A stretch of 13,323 nt of DNA from an uncultured Clostridia bacterium (lineage in GTDB: Bacteria > Bacillota > Clostridia > TANB77 > CAG-508), in the NCBI GenBank assembly GCA_947629995.1, contig CANRFX010000025.1, positions 1 to 13,323 on the forward strand, written 5' to 3'. Positions 11,865 to 13,323 of this stretch are shown here, piece by piece. The notes under the pieces were generated by a model that was given only the letters and a program-made list of their open reading frames with translations, had not been told where the DNA came from and made no database searches. The position numbers and the translations under genes are program-made. How positions within the stretch are numbered: the stretch's first letter is position 1; every line of letters begins with the position of its first letter.

Positions 11865-12596
11865 ATGGAAAAAATAGCGATTGTAACAGGAGCATCAAGG
11901 GGTATTGGAAGAGAAATAGCAAAAAATCTTGCAAAAAAACAAATAAAAGTAATTGCAAACTATAATAATTCAGAAAAAGAAGCAAATGAATTAAAAGAAG
12001 AATTAAAAAAAGAAAACATAGAAATTGATATATTTAAAGCAGATGTAACCAAAAGAGAAGAAATAAAAAAATTAGTACAATTTGCGGAAGAAAAATATAA
12101 GAAAATAGATATTTTAATTAATAATGCTGGAATCAGTGAATATAAAATGTTTTCAGACGAAACAGACGAAGATTGGAACAGAATTATCAATACTAACTTA
12201 TACTCTGCATTTGCAATGACGCAAGAAGTTTTGCCAAATATGATACATAATAAAAATGGATGCATTATAAATATTTCTTCTATTTGGGGAATAGTTGGAG
12301 CATCATTAGAAGTATTATATTCTATATCAAAAGCAGGAATAAACGGAATGACAAAAGCATTAGCAAAAGAGTTAGGACCATCAAATATAAGAGTAAATGC
12401 CATTGCTCCAGGAATTATCAAGACACAAATGAATAGCAAATTTTCAATAGACGAAATAAACAAAATAAAAGAAGAAATTCCTTTAGAAAAAATAGGAGAT
12501 CCTTCTGATATTGCAAAATGTGTAAATTGGCTGATAGAAGATGAATATACAACAGGACAAATTATTTCTATTAATGGAGGTTGGTCTATAACATAA
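11865..12596 (+). CDS. Short-chain dehydrogenase/reductase, FabG/YmfI-like
   Basis: A 243-residue classical SDR of the NADPH-dependent 3-oxoacyl-ACP reductase type. Motifs: cofactor loop TGASRGIG (8-15), DVT after strand 3 (60-62), NNAG (86-89), N111, catalytic S139 in NISSIWG, and Y152/K156 in YSISKAG. The PG motif APGIIKTQM and the end TTGQIISINGGW complete the fold. It stands alone, with its own promoter, GGAGG 10 bases before ATG and a terminator. It is away from any fatty-acid cluster, so a housekeeping FabG is not certain. B. subtilis YmfI (EF-P 5-aminopentanone reductase), of similar length, is an equally good candidate. Confidence 0.9.
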   Translation: MEKIAIVTGASRGIGREIAKNLAKKQIKVIANYNNSEKEANELKEELKKENIEIDIFKADVTKREEIKKLVQFAEEKYKKIDILINNAGISEYKMFSDETDEDWNRIINTNLYSAFAMTQEVLPNMIHNKNGCIINISSIWGIVGASLEVLYSISKAGINGMTKALAKELGPSNIRVNAIAPGIIKTQMNSKFSIDEINKIKEEIPLEKIGDPSDIAKCVNWLIEDEYTTGQIISINGGWSIT

Positions 12597-12604
12597 AACA
12601 AAAA

Positions 12605-12637
12605 TTGCCAAAAGGTAAAATCCTTTTGGCAATAATT
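12605..12637. terminator. Bidirectional terminator between the reductase and CBM25-like genes
   Basis: TTGCCAAAAGG (12605-12615) pairs perfectly with CCTTTTGGCAA (12622-12632) around TAAAAT. T-rich sequence follows on plus, and TTTTGTTTTATG follows on minus, so both convergent genes can end here. Confidence 0.88.
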
Positions 12638-13110
12638 TATTTTCCTGTATCAGTTAATTTTCTTTTATAGTTTCCAGATATTATTTTTGGAAGATAAGTA
12701 ATTAATTTATAAACAGCTAAACGAATTTTTTTGCTCCATAAATAAGATCTTCTAAGCTTTCTAACAGAACCTAAAGCAACAGGTTCATCTTCTAAAACAA
12801 TTAATTCATTTTGGACTTTTTCTAATGGGAAAACGTAATTTTGACCATCATTATTATCCCAACAGTCATTTTCGTTTTTAAAACAGAAATTAAAAGTATC
12901 ACCTTCACCTAATTCGATTTCAGTTTGAAAGCCTAAATCTGTTTTTTCCATTTTAATATCATTTATATTATCCCAATTAATTCCAAAACCATAATGAATA
13001 GAAACTTCTTCGGAACAATTTTGAAAAAGCTTTCCTACATAAGAAATTTTAATTTTACTATTCTCAACTAATTTATCAGTATTAAAGAATATATTTTTTG
13101 TTAATTCCAT
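12637..13110 (-). CDS. CBM25-like carbohydrate-binding protein
   Basis: A 157-residue protein. Residues about 18-93 fit the starch-binding CBM25/CBM53 pattern: KISYVGKLFQ, HYGFGINWDN (W46), GFQTEIELGEGDTFNFCFKN, then WDNNDGQNY (W84, D85, N86, N87, Y92), with aromatic residues suited to stacking on alpha-glucan. The rest (about 114-157) is basic with a hydrophobic stretch, KIRLAVYKLITYLPKIISG, and no catalytic domain. There is no signal peptide, so it probably stays in the cytoplasm, perhaps on glycogen, which is an inference. ATG 13110 has AAGGAGA upstream, and a promoter lies at 13146-13174. Confidence 0.78.
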   Translation of the reverse strand: MELTKNIFFNTDKLVENSKIKISYVGKLFQNCSEEVSIHYGFGINWDNINDIKMEKTDLGFQTEIELGEGDTFNFCFKNENDCWDNNDGQNYVFPLEKVQNELIVLEDEPVALGSVRKLRRSYLWSKKIRLAVYKLITYLPKIISGNYKRKLTDTGK

Positions 13111-13145
13111 TTATATTATCTCCTTTTTTATCTTTTGCTGTGAAC

Positions 13146-13174
13146 ATTATAATATTAATTTCTACAATGTTCAA
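13146..13174 (-). promoter_or_regulatory. Promoter of the CBM25-like gene
   Basis: TTGAAC (13174-13169), 17 bases, perfect TATAAT (13151-13146). Confidence 0.78.
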
Positions 13175-13283
13175 GTGTTTTTTTAAAAATTTTAAAAAAA
13201 ATAAGAAATTTTGTCAAAAAACGAATATAAAAAAATAAAAAACATATCGGAAGTTTGACAGCAAATTAAATAAAAAAACTTTG

Positions 13284-13310
13284 TAAGCATTAAAAATGCT
13301 TAATTTTTTT
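13284..13310. terminator. Hairpin terminator at the right edge
   Basis: TAAGCATT (13284-13291) and AATGCTTA (13295-13302) form an 8-base stem, followed by ATTTTTTT on plus and by ACAAAGTTTTTTT on minus. No gene lies between 13111 and 13283, so it more likely ends a minus-strand gene outside the window. Confidence 0.55.
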
Positions 13311-13323
13311 GTCAAATTTTCAA

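Noticed and set aside
11960..12601. 213-codon minus-strand open frame opposite the reductase gene
   Set aside because: It is a shadow of a well-conserved SDR gene, with no family resemblance or ribosome binding site.

Overview
The window looks like chromosomal DNA of a very AT-rich (low-GC) Bacillota, most likely a clostridial or related gut lineage. Evidence: strong GGAGG-type ribosome binding sites, frequent TTG starts, sigma-A promoters with 17-base spacers, a Gram-positive GyrA, the Firmicutes-specific DnaD/DnaC helicase-loading pair, a PrgI-type conjugation module, and an Rpn/PD-(D/E)XK-like gene with the usual glutamine-glutamate-glycine-rich tail. No species is claimed.

Layout. Positions 1-1851 hold the 3' end of an Rpn-like gene split by an intact IS3-family element (about 172-1725, 3-bp AAT duplication); removing the element restores one reading frame. 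gyrA (1979-4426) follows with its own promoter and a bidirectional terminator. Converging on it from the minus strand is a dnaD-dnaC unit with its own promoter. dnaC is complete only if three single bases are skipped, each at a CGG codon. Upstream on the minus strand is a tight partial type IV secretion operon: a VirD4-like coupling protein, a VirB2-like pilin, a VirB6-like channel protein and PrgI (VirB3-like). VirB4 and relaxase are absent.

A divergent promoter pair separates this from a small DUF1858 redox-disulfide protein. Then come three tRNA genes (Lys-TTT, Glu-TTC, Thr-TGT). Positions 10824-11195 carry a compact convergent RNA pair: a short RNA of about 79 nt on plus faces a minus-strand mRNA of about 205 nt encoding a 34-residue peptide. 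The two RNAs match in three separated patches, including both sides of the peptide's start codon and the loops of both terminators. This is the architecture of the par (Fst/RNA I-RNA II) type I toxin-antitoxin loci, with a peptide I do not recognise. A membrane-anchored XRE-type regulator, a FabG/YmfI-like reductase and a CBM25-like protein complete the window.

The two most notable observations are (1) the par-like type I toxin-antitoxin locus and (2) the helicase-loader gene with three identical +1 lesions at CGG codons, a codon otherwise almost absent from the window. The second could be decay, but the pattern fits programmed or hungry-codon +1 frameshifting better.
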